Shown: positions 33,329 to 42,483 of the stretch, piece after piece | Layout: each line of letters starts with the position of its first letter | How positions within the stretch are numbered: position 1 is the stretch's first letter | Assembly (NCBI GenBank): GCA_900317425.1 | Contig: ONGR01000003.1 | Span: 1-64,000, forward strand | DNA length: 64,000 bases | Origin: an uncultured Eubacteriales bacterium | GTDB lineage: Bacteria; Bacillota; Clostridia; Oscillospirales; Oscillospiraceae | Direction: 5' to 3' | Notes under the pieces: generated by a model | The model's database searches: none | Seen by the model: the letters and a program-made list of their open reading frames with translations, nothing else | Told to the model about the DNA's origin: nothing | Program-made: the position numbers and the translations under genes

Positions 33329-34198
33329 ATGATCAAAAAACTGTTTGGCGGGATCCGGATGACCTGGCCTGTGGTGATCCTGTTTGCTGTCGCGGCAGGC
33401 GCGGTGACGGCTCTGGCGGCCATGCTTGTCCCGGACGGCAATTCCTTCCATGAGATCGCCGTGAGCTTTGAGGCGTGGATCCTGTTTGCGATCATCATCA
33501 TCGCAAACTGCGACACGCCGCTGGATGCCGCCTGCAAGACCTTCGTATTCTTCCTGATCTCCCAGCCGCTGGTGTATCTGATCCAGGTTCCCTTCAGCTA
33601 TATGGGCTGGGGCCTGTTCGGCTACTACCGGTACTGGTTCATGATCACTGTGCTGACCTTCCCCGGTGCGTTTCTGGGGTGGTTCATCAAGAAGGACAAG
33701 GTGTGGTCCGGCCTGATCCTCTCGTTGATGCTGGTGCTGCTGGTGCTGCTGGGTATGGGCTACCTGGAAGACACGGTCCGGAACTTCCCCCGCCACCTGA
33801 TCTCCACGCTGTTCTGCCTCGGCCAGGTGCCGCTGTATATCTTCGGCATCCTGAAGGACAAAAAGGCCAGATGGCTGGCGGCGGTCATCAGCGTGCTGGC
33901 CGTTCTTGTCGCAGGATGGCATATGCTGCGTCAGCCGGCCATGGATACGGTTATGATCGTGGATCTGGACGAGAGCAAATACGCCGTGGACGAGAACTGG
34001 ACGGTGTCTGCGGCGGATGAGAAGATCAGCACGGCGGAGCTGGACACGATGGACGACGGCGACTACATTCTCCGCCTGCACCTGTATGCGAAGGAACCCA
34101 ATGTGATCACCCTGCGGGACGGCGAGGGGAACGAGTACCGCCTGACCGTCTCCTATGAGGACGATTACGGCATCCGGGTCATAGAGGAGAGCGACTGA
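33329..34198 (+). CDS. Polytopic membrane protein of unknown function
   Basis: 289 residues, not recognised. About six membrane helices occupy residues 12-210, followed by a soluble, acidic C-terminal domain of about 75 residues (from VDLDESKYAVDENW) that has regular beta-strand periodicity and would face one side of the membrane. GGAAGAGG lies upstream of the ATG. It is the last gene of the lipoprotein-DUF3592-AIM24 run and is followed by a strong terminator. A scaffold or sensor function is possible, but nothing specific is visible. Confidence 0.75.
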   Translation: MIKKLFGGIRMTWPVVILFAVAAGAVTALAAMLVPDGNSFHEIAVSFEAWILFAIIIIANCDTPLDAACKTFVFFLISQPLVYLIQVPFSYMGWGLFGYYRYWFMITVLTFPGAFLGWFIKKDKVWSGLILSLMLVLLVLLGMGYLEDTVRNFPRHLISTLFCLGQVPLYIFGILKDKKARWLAAVISVLAVLVAGWHMLRQPAMDTVMIVDLDESKYAVDENWTVSAADEKISTAELDTMDDGDYILRLHLYAKEPNVITLRDGEGNEYRLTVSYEDDYGIRVIEESD

Positions 34199-34270
34199 TC
34201 GGCCACGCGAAAAGCGCGACCACGATCGCACATACTGCCGCGGGCATGGCCGCAGAGAATGATGCTTAGA

Positions 34271-34308
34271 AAAAAGCCCTTCCCGAACACAGTCGGGAAG
34301 GGCTTTTT
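34271..34308. terminator. Bidirectional terminator
   Basis: Perfect 16-base arms (34271-34286 and 34293-34308), A-run and T-run included, between two convergent genes. Confidence 0.92.
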
Positions 34309-34312
34309 CTGC

Positions 34313-35428
34313 TTATTCCATGGCCAGACCGGCAAACAGATCCACCGCTGTCGGCAGGATGCGGTCGTTGAAGTCATATTCCCGGGTGTGGAGGGGCGGA
34401 TAGTTTTCCCCACTTCCCACGTAGAAGATGGCGCCGGGGCAGATCTTGGTGTAGTATCCGAAATCCTCGGAGGCCCGCCACAGTTCCTCCATGGCCCGGT
34501 GGGGGATGCGCAGTTTTTCCGCCGTTCGGATGACCCGGTGGAGACAGATGTCGTGATTCCGCGTCTCGGGAAAGTAGTCGGAGATGTGGTGCTCCGGGGT
34601 GAGACCCGACGCCTCCGCCAGCCGGGCGGTATACTGGAGCAGGGAGTTTTCCAGGGCCGTCATCTCGGATTCCTCCTCGGCCCGGAGAGTCAAACGGAGT
34701 TCCCCGTCTCCGGCAGAGATGCCGAAGTTCCCGGTGCCCACCCGAATGCCTGTCACGGTGCACAGCACCATGCCGCGGTGGGGCATTGTCAGCAGTTCCC
34801 GGACGTACAGGACCAGCCGGGCGATGGCCTCCGCCGGATTGACGCCCTTTTCCGGGGCGCTGGCGTGGGATTGCCGCCCGTGGAGGACGATGGTCAGCCC
34901 CTCCGACGCCGGCTGGGTCAGACCACGGCGGTAGACTACCGTTCCCTCCGGATAGCCCCCCAGATTGTGGAAGCCGTAGATCTCACCGATGCCCTTTTCC
35001 CGGATCAGCCCGGCGCAGCGCTGAGCGCCCGCACCGATCTCCTCCGCCGGCTGGAAGATGAGATATACCGTCCGGAGGGGTGTCCGACGCTCCAGCTCCA
35101 GCGCCAAGCCGCAAAGGGCGGCGCTGTGGCCGTCGTGGCCGCACTTGTGGGATACGCCGCCGCAGGCGGAGCCGTAGGGCAGATCGATGCCCTCGTCGAT
35201 GGGCAGGGCGTCCACGTCCGCCCGGAAGGCGATGGGCGCTGCGGCGGGGGAGGGGGCCTCCTTCACCGCGTAGAACCAGCCATCCCGGTCCACGATGGTC
35301 AGAGAGGTATTCTCCCGCAGGAAGACCCTGAGCCGCTCCATGGTGCCCTTCTCCCGGCCGGACAGCTCCGGATGCCGGTGCAGTTCGTGGCGCAGAGCGA
35401 TGATCTTTTCCAGGTTTTCCTTGTTCAT
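34313..35428 (-). CDS. M20 family amidohydrolase
   Basis: 371 residues. RHELHRHPELSG near the N-terminus, the CGHDGH metal motif near residue 105, QPAEEIGAGA with the catalytic Glu, and HGRQSHASAPEKG in the lid domain match the N-acyl-amino-acid / aminoacylase subgroup of M20 (AbgB, HipO, DapL-like). It would release an amino acid from an N-acyl or amide conjugate in the cytosol. GGAGGAG precedes the ATG at 35428. It is divergent from the oligopeptide transporter operon, fitting a role in peptide or acyl-amino-acid use. Confidence 0.9.
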   Translation of the reverse strand: MNKENLEKIIALRHELHRHPELSGREKGTMERLRVFLRENTSLTIVDRDGWFYAVKEAPSPAAAPIAFRADVDALPIDEGIDLPYGSACGGVSHKCGHDGHSAALCGLALELERRTPLRTVYLIFQPAEEIGAGAQRCAGLIREKGIGEIYGFHNLGGYPEGTVVYRRGLTQPASEGLTIVLHGRQSHASAPEKGVNPAEAIARLVLYVRELLTMPHRGMVLCTVTGIRVGTGNFGISAGDGELRLTLRAEEESEMTALENSLLQYTARLAEASGLTPEHHISDYFPETRNHDICLHRVIRTAEKLRIPHRAMEELWRASEDFGYYTKICPGAIFYVGSGENYPPLHTREYDFNDRILPTAVDLFAGLAME

Positions 35429-35549
35429 GTCGGGATCTCCTCCCCGTTTGATGTGGCATCATTCTATATCCCGCCGCCGCCCCTGTCAACCCGGCCGGGC
35501 GGCGGCCGTTTTGAAACCGAATTGTATCCATTTTCGCTCTACTTTTTTC

Positions 35550-35578
35550 TTGCGTTTTCGAAACGGTTATAGTATAAT
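35550..35578 (+). promoter_or_regulatory. Promoter of the oligopeptide transporter operon
   Basis: TTGCGT (35550-35555) and TATAAT (35573-35578) are 17 bases apart. The leader to the first start at 35686 is about 100 bases and contains no obvious riboswitch that I can recognise. Confidence 0.75.
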
Positions 35579-35685
35579 AACCCCCGGCTTGAAAACTGAA
35601 TAGGAAACCGGAGTTTTCTTGCGAAACTTGGTGCCGCCCGGCACCGCACACTGACCCTCTGCGGCAGTGATGAAAGGAGATTCAC

Positions 35686-37209
35686 ATGAAAAAGAGGTTT
35701 TTGGCAATTTTTCTTGCTCTGGGCATGGCGCTGACCCTGCTGGCCGGCTGCGGCGGCAGCAAAGCAGCGGATGGCCCGGAGAAGCGGGCTGAGGCCAATG
35801 AGATCACGATTGGCCTGGCTGAGGACCTTGACGAGAGTCTTGACCCCCACATGAGTGTGGCGGCAGGAACCAGAGGAATCATGTTCAACGTGTTCGAGGG
35901 GCTGGTAAAGCCCACCCCCGATGGTGATCTTGTTCCTGCCATCGCATCTGACGTCCACGTGTCGGACGACGGTCTGACGTATACCTTTACCCTGCGTCAG
36001 GGCGTGAAATTCCACAATGGCGACACGGTGGAGATGGAGGACGTTTTGTATTCTATCCGGCGCAACGCCGGTGACGGGGAGAACGACCCCCTGATCCCGG
36101 AGCTGGCCGTGATTTCCGACATGAAGGCCGAGGGCGATCAGCTGATCATCACCCTGTCCGAGCCCAACACGGAGTTCCTGGCCAACATGACGCTGGCCAT
36201 CATCCCCGCGGATTACGACAAACAGGCCACCGATCCCGTAGGCACCGGCCCCTACAAGTACGTCTCCCGCGTGGTGCAGGACAATTTCGTGCTGGAGCGC
36301 TTCGAGGACTACTGGGGCACCCCCGGCAAGGTGGACAAGGTGACCTTCAAGATCATTGAGAAGGCTGAGAGCCTGGTACAGGGTCTTCAGAGCGGCGCTC
36401 TGGATCTGGTGTCCCACATGACCGCCACCCAGATCAACCAGCTGAACACCGCTGATTTCCACGTGGAGATGGGCACCATGAACCTGGTGCAGGCCCTGTA
36501 TCTGAACAACGCCGTCAAGCCCTTTGACGACGTGCGGGTCCGTCAGGCGCTGTGTTATGCCGTGGATAAGCAGGCCATCCTGGATCTGGCCTTTGACGGC
36601 TACGGCAGCCTCCTGGGCTCCTCCATGTTCCCCGCCTTCGGCAAGTACTTTGACGAGAGCCTCACCGACTACTATCCCCACGATATAGCCGAGGCCAAGG
36701 AGCTTCTGACCGAGGCCGGCTATCCCAACGGCTTTGACATGACCATCACCGTACCCTCCATCCATCAGCCGCACGTGGATACGGCCCAGGTCATCGCCCA
36801 GCAGCTCCAGGATATCGGCGTCAACGCCACCATCCAGCCTGTGGAGTGGAGCAGCTGGAAAGCGGACGTCTACAGCGGCCGCCAGTTCCAGAGCACGGTC
36901 ATCGGCCTGGACGCCCATACCCTGACAGCCCGGGATCTGCTGCAGCGGTTCCACACCCCGGAGCACGGCAACTTCATCAACTACAGCAACGCCGAGTATG
37001 ACGCGCTGTACGAGAAGGCCATTGCCTGCGCTGACGACGCCGAGCAGACCCAGATCTACCGCCAGATGGAGCGCAACCTCACCGAGAACGCCGCCAACGT
37101 CTACATCCAGGATCTGGCGGATCTGGTTGCCGTACGGAACGGCCTGGAGGGCCCGACCTTCTATCCCATGTACGTGCTGGACGTGTCCAGCCTGTACTGG
37201 AACAAGTAA
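35686..37209 (+). CDS. Peptide ABC transporter substrate-binding lipoprotein
   Basis: 507 residues, SBP family 5 (OppA/DppA). A lipoprotein signal ends in LLAGC (Cys22), so it is anchored outside the membrane. Typical features are SLDPHMS, FEGLVKPTPDGDLVPAIASD, TYTFTLRQGVKFHNGD and KPFDDVRVRQAL. It captures di- or oligopeptides for the permease encoded downstream. GAAAGGAG precedes the start. A G+C-rich hairpin after the stop separates it from the permease gene, a common way to express the binding protein more than the membrane parts. Confidence 0.94.
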   Translation: MKKRFLAIFLALGMALTLLAGCGGSKAADGPEKRAEANEITIGLAEDLDESLDPHMSVAAGTRGIMFNVFEGLVKPTPDGDLVPAIASDVHVSDDGLTYTFTLRQGVKFHNGDTVEMEDVLYSIRRNAGDGENDPLIPELAVISDMKAEGDQLIITLSEPNTEFLANMTLAIIPADYDKQATDPVGTGPYKYVSRVVQDNFVLERFEDYWGTPGKVDKVTFKIIEKAESLVQGLQSGALDLVSHMTATQINQLNTADFHVEMGTMNLVQALYLNNAVKPFDDVRVRQALCYAVDKQAILDLAFDGYGSLLGSSMFPAFGKYFDESLTDYYPHDIAEAKELLTEAGYPNGFDMTITVPSIHQPHVDTAQVIAQQLQDIGVNATIQPVEWSSWKADVYSGRQFQSTVIGLDAHTLTARDLLQRFHTPEHGNFINYSNAEYDALYEKAIACADDAEQTQIYRQMERNLTENAANVYIQDLADLVAVRNGLEGPTFYPMYVLDVSSLYWNK

Positions 37210-37219
37210 AGAGAAACCG

Positions 37220-37256
37220 CGCGAGGGCAGGGGGCATCAGCCCCTCTGCCCTTGCG
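37220..37256 (+). promoter_or_regulatory. Hairpin between binding-protein and permease genes
   Basis: A stem of about 15 bp with two G-U pairs (37220-37234 with 37242-37256), no T-run. Likely a 3' stabiliser or attenuator inside the operon. Confidence 0.65.
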
Positions 37257-37275
37257 GCATTTGGAGGAACGCACT

Positions 37276-38226
37276 GTGAAATATGCGCTCAATCGAATTC
37301 TGATGCTGCTGCTGACCATGCTGCTGGTGTCGTTTTTGACGTTTACGGCATTTGAGCTGATCTCCGGCGATCCGGCCCAGAGCCTGCTGGGTACTGAGGC
37401 CACCCCCGAGCGGCTGGCTGCCCTTCGCCATGAACTGGGACTGGACCGCCCCTTCCTGACCCGCTATATCAGCTGGCTGGCCGGCTTCTTTTCCGGCGAC
37501 CTGGGCACGTCCTTCCGCTACCGCCAGCCGGTGTGGGATCTGATCGCCCCCAAGCTGGAGGTCACCCTGTACATGTGTCTCATCAGCTTCATCCTCATCA
37601 CCGCCATTTCCATCCCTCTGGCCATCTGGTCCTACCGCTGGGTGGGGGGGCCCTTTGACGGTGTCCGCACCGCCTTTAACCAGCTGTGCATGGCGGTGCC
37701 GTCCTTCTTCGTGGGCATTCTGATGTCCTGGGCCTTCGGCATCGTCCTGCGGTTCTTCACCCCCGGCGACTTTCCGGACATCCACAGCCATTTTGCTTCG
37801 GCTATGCGGCATCTGTTCTTTGCCGCAATTTGTCTGAGCATCCCCAAGATCGCCATGACGGTGCGCATGATGCGCAGCACCGTCATCAGCGAGATGCAGA
37901 AGGCCTACGTCCGTACCGCCATCTCCCGGGGCAACGACCGCCACGCCGTGCTGACCCGGCACGTGCTGAAGAACTCCCTGGTGTCCGCCGTCACCTTCCT
38001 GGGTCAGACCATGGCGGAGATCGTGGGCGGCAGCGTGGTGGTGGAGCAGGTGTTCGGCATCCCCGGTCTGAGCCGGCTGCTGGTGATGTCCATCTCCACC
38101 CGGGACTATCCCGTGGTCCAGACGGTGGTGGTCATCATGGCCTTCTGGGTGGTGCTGGCCGGCACCGTTGCCGACCTGGTCAACCAGCGCATTGACCCGC
38201 GTCTGCGGCTGGGAGGTAACGCATGA
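37276..38226 (+). CDS. Peptide ABC transporter permease (DppB type)
   Basis: 316 residues from a GTG start (37276) with TTGGAGG eight bases upstream. Six membrane helices with DppB/OppB signatures: GDPAQSLLG and LGLDRPFLTRYISWL in the N-terminal outside loop, and the EAA-like ATPase-contact segment RTAISRGNDRHAVLTRHVLKN. It forms the translocation pore with the next permease, overlapping its start by four bases. An in-frame ATG at 37252 is possible but lies before the ribosome site. Confidence 0.93.
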   Translation: MKYALNRILMLLLTMLLVSFLTFTAFELISGDPAQSLLGTEATPERLAALRHELGLDRPFLTRYISWLAGFFSGDLGTSFRYRQPVWDLIAPKLEVTLYMCLISFILITAISIPLAIWSYRWVGGPFDGVRTAFNQLCMAVPSFFVGILMSWAFGIVLRFFTPGDFPDIHSHFASAMRHLFFAAICLSIPKIAMTVRMMRSTVISEMQKAYVRTAISRGNDRHAVLTRHVLKNSLVSAVTFLGQTMAEIVGGSVVVEQVFGIPGLSRLLVMSISTRDYPVVQTVVVIMAFWVVLAGTVADLVNQRIDPRLRLGGNA

Positions 38227-39035
38227 AGAAGAAAAAGATCAATGCCTATCTGCTGGTGGGAATCCTCATTACCGGTGCACTGCTGCTGATGACGCTGGTG
38301 GGCGTGTTTCATACCCCCTATGATCCCAATGCATTTGTGGACGTCAAGTTCCAGGGGCCTTCTGCGGCCCACCTCTTCGGCACGGACAACTTCGGCCGGG
38401 ACATCTTCAGCCGGGTGCTCAAGGGCAGCGGCAACACGTTGGCCATCGCCCTGGCCACGGTGGCCATCGGCGCCGTGGTGGGCACGCTGGTCGGCGCTGT
38501 GACGGGCTATTTCGGCGGCATCGTGGACGACACGCTGATGCGGCTCAACGACGCGCTGACCGCCTTTCCCGGCATCCTGCTGGCCCTGCTGGTCATTAGT
38601 ATCGTGGGCCCCGGCAACAAATATAACGTGGTGGTGGCCCTGGGCATCGTGTTCATTCCCAGCTTCGCCCGCGTCACCCGTACGGCCTTCGCCGGATTGC
38701 GGGACGTGAACTACATCACCAGCGCCCGGCTGATGGGCGCGTCCAACCTGCGGATCCTGGCGGTGCATATGCTGCCCAACACCATGCGGGTCCTGCTGCC
38801 CGCCATCACCATCGGCTTCAACAACGCCGTGCTGGCGGAGGCCAGCATGAGCTTTCTGGGCATCGGCGTCACCCCGCCGGACGCCTCTCTGGGCTATATG
38901 CTCTCGGAGGCCCAGAGCATGTTCGCCCGGGCCCCCTGGTACGCCCTGAGCACCGGCAGCGTCATCGCTCTGCTGGTGTTCGGCGCCGGACTCATCGGCG
39001 AGGGCCTGCAGAAGATGGACAGGGAGGTGGCGTGA
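38223..39035 (+). CDS. Peptide ABC transporter permease (DppC type)
   Basis: 270 residues, six helices. HLFGTDNFGRDIFSRVLKGS and the cytosolic loop YITSARLMGASNLRILAVHMLPN are DppC/OppC signatures. ATGA overlap with the DppB-type gene and one-base stop/start overlap with the first ATPase indicate tight coupling. Confidence 0.94.
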   Translation: MKKKKINAYLLVGILITGALLLMTLVGVFHTPYDPNAFVDVKFQGPSAAHLFGTDNFGRDIFSRVLKGSGNTLAIALATVAIGAVVGTLVGAVTGYFGGIVDDTLMRLNDALTAFPGILLALLVISIVGPGNKYNVVVALGIVFIPSFARVTRTAFAGLRDVNYITSARLMGASNLRILAVHMLPNTMRVLLPAITIGFNNAVLAEASMSFLGIGVTPPDASLGYMLSEAQSMFARAPWYALSTGSVIALLVFGAGLIGEGLQKMDREVA

Positions 39036-39823
39036 TGCTGGAAATTCGTGACCTGCACGTAAAATTCCACAACCGGGACCGGGAAGCGGTGGCCGGTATC
39101 TCTCTGACCATCCAGGACGGCGAGATCATGGGTCTGGTGGGCGAGAGCGGCAGCGGCAAGAGCGTCACCGCCATGAGCATCGCCGGCCTGCTGCCCCGGA
39201 AGCAGTGCGACCTGTCCGGCGACATCCTGCTGGACGGGGAGGATCTGCTCCACGCACCCCGCAGCGCCCTGCGGCAGATCCACGGCCGGAAGATCGGCGT
39301 GGTGTTCCAGGAGCCCATGAGTGCCATGGACCCGCTGATGCGGGTGGGCGAGCAGGTGGGTGAGGTGCTGCGTATCCACACGAAGCTGACGCCGGCCCAG
39401 CGCAAGGAAAAGGTGCTGGAGGTGCTCTCCGCGGTGGAGCTGCCGGACCCGGAGGGCGTCTATGACAAGTATCCCCACGAGCTCTCCGGCGGTATGCTGC
39501 AGCGGGCCATGATCGCCGGTGCCATCGTGATCCATCCCAGTCTGCTGCTGCTGGACGAACCCACCACGGCGCTGGACGTGACCATCCAGGCCCAGATCCT
39601 GGAGCTTCTGAAAAAGCTGAACGCCGAGAAGGGCATCTCCATGCTCTTCATCTCCCACAACCTGAACGTGGTGCGCAAGCTGTGCAAGAGAGTGGCGGTG
39701 ATGCAGCGTGGCCTGCTGGTGGAGTCGGGCAACACCGACGAGGTGTTCTTCCATCCCCGGCACCCCTATACCAAGCGCCTCATTGAGGCCATTCCCACCC
39801 GCCACGGAAAGGAGACGGTATGA
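39035..39823 (+). CDS. Peptide ABC transporter ATPase (DppD type, short)
   Basis: 262 residues. Walker A GESGSGKS, signature LSGGMLQR, Walker [13 protein letters not shown], and switch His in ISHNL are intact. The protein ends soon after the nucleotide domain ([13 protein letters not shown]), so the approximately 60-residue C-terminal extension found in OppD/DppD is missing; the length is like NikD. The ATG at 39035 is preferred over a GTG one codon earlier, because AGGGAGG is seven bases upstream of it. It overlaps the second ATPase gene by four bases. Confidence 0.92.
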   Translation: MLEIRDLHVKFHNRDREAVAGISLTIQDGEIMGLVGESGSGKSVTAMSIAGLLPRKQCDLSGDILLDGEDLLHAPRSALRQIHGRKIGVVFQEPMSAMDPLMRVGEQVGEVLRIHTKLTPAQRKEKVLEVLSAVELPDPEGVYDKYPHELSGGMLQRAMIAGAIVIHPSLLLLDEPTTALDVTIQAQILELLKKLNAEKGISMLFISHNLNVVRKLCKRVAVMQRGLLVESGNTDEVFFHPRHPYTKRLIEAIPTRHGKETV

Positions 39824-40563
39824 GCGAGCAGAACCTTGTGCTGGAAGTACAGCACGTCAGCGGCGGCTACCGTACGCCGTCCCTTTTCGGCCGCGGCAGG
39901 AACAGCTATAAGGAGGTCCTCCACGACGTGGACTTCGTGGTCCACCACGGCGAGATTTTGGGTCTGGTAGGCGAGAGCGGCACCGGCAAAACCACCCTGG
40001 CCCGCATCATTCTGGGTCTGGTCCAGCCGGAGCAGGGCCGGGTCATCCACCATACCCCCCGCCCCCAGATCATCTTCCAGGATCCCTACAGCTCTCTGAA
40101 CCCCGCCTATACGGTGGAATGGTCCATCGAGGAGCCACTGCGGATCTACGGCAAATACGACGCCGCCGAGCGCAAGCGCCGGGTCCGGGAGATGCTGGAG
40201 CGCGTGGAGCTGTCGGAGGAGTGTCTGAAGGCCAAGCCCGACGAGCTCTCCGGCGGACAGCGCCAGCGTGTCAGCATCGCCGCGGCCCTGATCCGCCGCC
40301 CCCGTTTCATCATCGCCGACGAGCCCGTCTCCGCCCTGGACGTCACCATCCAGGCCCAGATCCTGCGGCTGATGCGAAACCTCCGGGAGGAGCTGGATCT
40401 GAGCTACCTCTTCATCTCCCACGATCTGAACGTGGTCTATCAGCTCTGCGACCGGGTGCTGGTCATGAAGAGCGGCCGCATCGTGGAGCAGGGCACCATC
40501 GACGAGGTGTTCAACCACCCCAGAGAGGAGTACACCAAAAAGCTGCTGGCCGCCGCCGAGTGA
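39820..40563 (+). CDS. Peptide ABC transporter ATPase (DppF type, short)
   Basis: 247 residues. Walker A GESGTGKT, signature LSGGQRQR, Walker [13 protein letters not shown], and the C-terminal [12 protein letters not shown] segment. As with its partner, the C-terminal extension of OppF is reduced, so the pair resembles NikDE in size while the binding protein looks peptide-type. It is the last gene of the five-gene transporter operon. Confidence 0.92.
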   Translation: MSEQNLVLEVQHVSGGYRTPSLFGRGRNSYKEVLHDVDFVVHHGEILGLVGESGTGKTTLARIILGLVQPEQGRVIHHTPRPQIIFQDPYSSLNPAYTVEWSIEEPLRIYGKYDAAERKRRVREMLERVELSEECLKAKPDELSGGQRQRVSIAAALIRRPRFIIADEPVSALDVTIQAQILRLMRNLREELDLSYLFISHDLNVVYQLCDRVLVMKSGRIVEQGTIDEVFNHPREEYTKKLLAAAE

Positions 40564-40571
40564 GAAAGGAA

Positions 40572-40608
40572 AGCCCCGTATCCCTTGACCTTTGGGGGAT
40601 GCGGGGCT
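40572..40608 (+). terminator. Hairpin after the transporter operon
   Basis: Arms 40572-40584 and 40596-40608 pair over 13 bases with one G-U pair. There is no T-run, and the hairpin spans the -35 and spacer of the pepT promoter, so it may instead be an operator or a dual element. Confidence 0.5.
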
Positions 40609-40613
40609 ATAAT
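40585..40613 (+). promoter_or_regulatory. Promoter of pepT
   Basis: TTGACC (40585-40590) and a perfect TATAAT (40608-40613) are 17 bases apart; pepT starts 51 bases further on. The promoter sits inside the inverted repeat described above. Confidence 0.8.
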
Positions 40614-40663
40614 CTTTCTCGGAATGACCTATAATAAAACAGCCATCATATAAGGAGGGCACT

Positions 40664-41884
40664 ATGGAAGCTTATGAGAGACTGATCCGCTATATCGGCA
40701 TCGACACCGTCAGCGACGAGGAGAGCGAAACCACCCCGTCCACCCCCTGCCAGTTCGATCTGTCCCGTGCGCTGGAGCGCGAGATGAGGGAGATGGGCCT
40801 GCAGGACGTGTATCTGGACGATCACGCCTACGTTTACGGGAAGATTCCCGCCACCGCCGGATTGGAGAACGCCGCCAAGATCGGCTTTATCGCCCATCTG
40901 GACACCGTCACCACCGGCAAGAACGGCCCCGCCCAGTACCGGATGGTGCCCGACTATGACGGCGGCCCCGTCGCTCTGGGCGACAGCGGCCTGACGCTGG
41001 ACCCGGCGACCTTCCCCCATTTGAAGAACATGGTGGGCGAGACCCTCATCACCACCGACGGCACCATGGTCCTTGGTGCGGACGACAAGGCGGGCATCGC
41101 CGAGATCCTGACCATGTGCGAGCATCTGCTGCAGAGCGATCGTCCCCACGGCCCCATCAGCGTCTGCTTCACCCCCGACGAGGAGATCGGCCACGGCGCC
41201 GCCCTGCTGGACCTGGAGCGGTTCGGCGCGGAGCTGGCCTATACCGCCGACGGCTCCGCCGTGGGTGAGATCGAGTACGAGACCTTCAACGCCGCCTCCG
41301 CCAAGTGGGAGATCGAGGGCGTTTCCGTCCATCCCGGCAGCGCCAAGGACGTGATGATCAACGCCGCCCGGGTGGCCACCGAGATCGACCATCTGCTGCC
41401 CGCCAATGAGCGTCCCCGCGACACCGAGGGCTACCAAGGCTTCTATCACCTGACCGACCTCGCCGGCGACGTGAGCCATGCCAAGGTGCAGTATATCATC
41501 CGCGACCATGACAGCGCCCGCTTTGAGGAGCGCAAGGAGATCATGCGCGGCGTGGAGAAAACCATCAATGCCCGTTATGGCGCCCAGGTGGCCAAGGTGA
41601 CCATCACCGACCAGTACCGCAATATGCGCCAGGTCATCGAGGAGCACCCCGAGGTGGTGGAGGCAGCCCGGGCCGCCATCCGCGGCGTGGGTCTGGAGCC
41701 GGTGAGCAACCCGATCCGCGGCGGCACCGACGGCGCCCAGCTGTCCTTCCGCGGCCTGCCCTGCCCCAACCTGGGCACCGGCGGCTACAGCTTCCACGGC
41801 CCCTATGAGCACATCTCCGCCCAGCAGATGGACAAGGCGGTCCGGGTGCTGGAGGGCATCGTGGATTGGTTCGCCAAGAGATAA
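40664..41884 (+). CDS. pepT: Peptidase T (tripeptidase)
   Basis: 406 residues, full length. FIAHLDTVTTGKNG, GADDKAGIAEIL, and FTPDEEIGHGA hold the zinc ligands and catalytic Glu; the SVHPGSAKD and IRGGTDGAQLSF segments are specific to PepT. It removes N-terminal residues from tripeptides in the cytosol, completing breakdown of peptides brought in by the adjacent transporter. AAGGAGGG precedes the start. Confidence 0.96.
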   Translation: MEAYERLIRYIGIDTVSDEESETTPSTPCQFDLSRALEREMREMGLQDVYLDDHAYVYGKIPATAGLENAAKIGFIAHLDTVTTGKNGPAQYRMVPDYDGGPVALGDSGLTLDPATFPHLKNMVGETLITTDGTMVLGADDKAGIAEILTMCEHLLQSDRPHGPISVCFTPDEEIGHGAALLDLERFGAELAYTADGSAVGEIEYETFNAASAKWEIEGVSVHPGSAKDVMINAARVATEIDHLLPANERPRDTEGYQGFYHLTDLAGDVSHAKVQYIIRDHDSARFEERKEIMRGVEKTINARYGAQVAKVTITDQYRNMRQVIEEHPEVVEAARAAIRGVGLEPVSNPIRGGTDGAQLSFRGLPCPNLGTGGYSFHGPYEHISAQQMDKAVRVLEGIVDWFAKR

Positions 41885-41885
41885 A

Positions 41886-41920
41886 AAAACCGTCTGAAAA
41901 AGGCAAAAATTGACGGTTTT
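41886..41920 (+). terminator. Terminator after pepT
   Basis: AAAACCGTC (41886-41894) pairs with GACGGTTTT (41912-41920) around a 17-base loop, ending in a short T-run. A TATAAT at 41959-41964 could be the -10 of the next operon; its -35 is poor. Confidence 0.6.
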
Positions 41921-42024
41921 GTTACCGGATGGTACTTCCTTTTCCGCTTGGTTTGTAATATAATAGCTGGTACTGACCGCCTCCGGATGGGGCCGGCTTT
42001 TCAAAGATAAAGGATGATTGAGAT

Positions 42025-42483
42025 ATGAAGCGCATTTTATCCCTGATACTGATCATGGCTCTGGCGTTGACAACCGTTGGCTGCGGCGCCGGCGGCGAGA
42101 AGGACGTGGACGTGTCCGCTCTGGCCTCCGCCTTGGCCCAGCAGGTGACCTATGAGGCCCCGCTGAAGGAGCTGACGGCGGAGCAGCTGGGCAACTACGT
42201 GACGCTGCCGGAGGGCGCCGAGGCGGCAGCCTATATGAGCAGCGGCACCACCGCCGAGGAGATCATGGTGGTGCGGTGCGCCAGCGGCGACGATGCCGCC
42301 GCGGTCCAGGCGTCCATCGAGAGCTTCCTGGCCGATCAGCGCGCCGAGATGGAGCGCTATCTGCCCGGCGAGGTGGCCCGTCTGGAAAGCGCCGTTCTGG
42401 CCCGGAAGGGCAGCTGCGTGGTGCTCTGCGTCACCGCCGACACCCAGACCGCCGAAGGGATCATCAAGGAGTATCTGGGATGA
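42025..42483 (+). CDS. DUF4358 lipoprotein
   Basis: 152 residues with a lipoprotein signal (lipobox TVGC, Cys20). The mature part (AEQLGNYVTLPEGAEAAAYMSSGTTAEEIMVVRC and the late SCVVLCVTAD) matches the DUF4358 pattern, a family usually found next to MBOAT/DHHW surface O-acyltransfer genes in Firmicutes. It should sit on the outer face of the membrane. ATGA overlaps the next gene. The function is unknown, but the context suggests an accessory factor of that module. Confidence 0.82.
   Translation: MKRILSLILIMALALTTVGCGAGGEKDVDVSALASALAQQVTYEAPLKELTAEQLGNYVTLPEGAEAAAYMSSGTTAEEIMVVRCASGDDAAAVQASIESFLADQRAEMERYLPGEVARLESAVLARKGSCVVLCVTADTQTAEGIIKEYLG

Noticed and set aside
35579..35685. A riboswitch in the peptide transporter leader
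   Set aside because: No recognisable aptamer pattern or terminator/antiterminator pair is visible in the approximately 100 bases.
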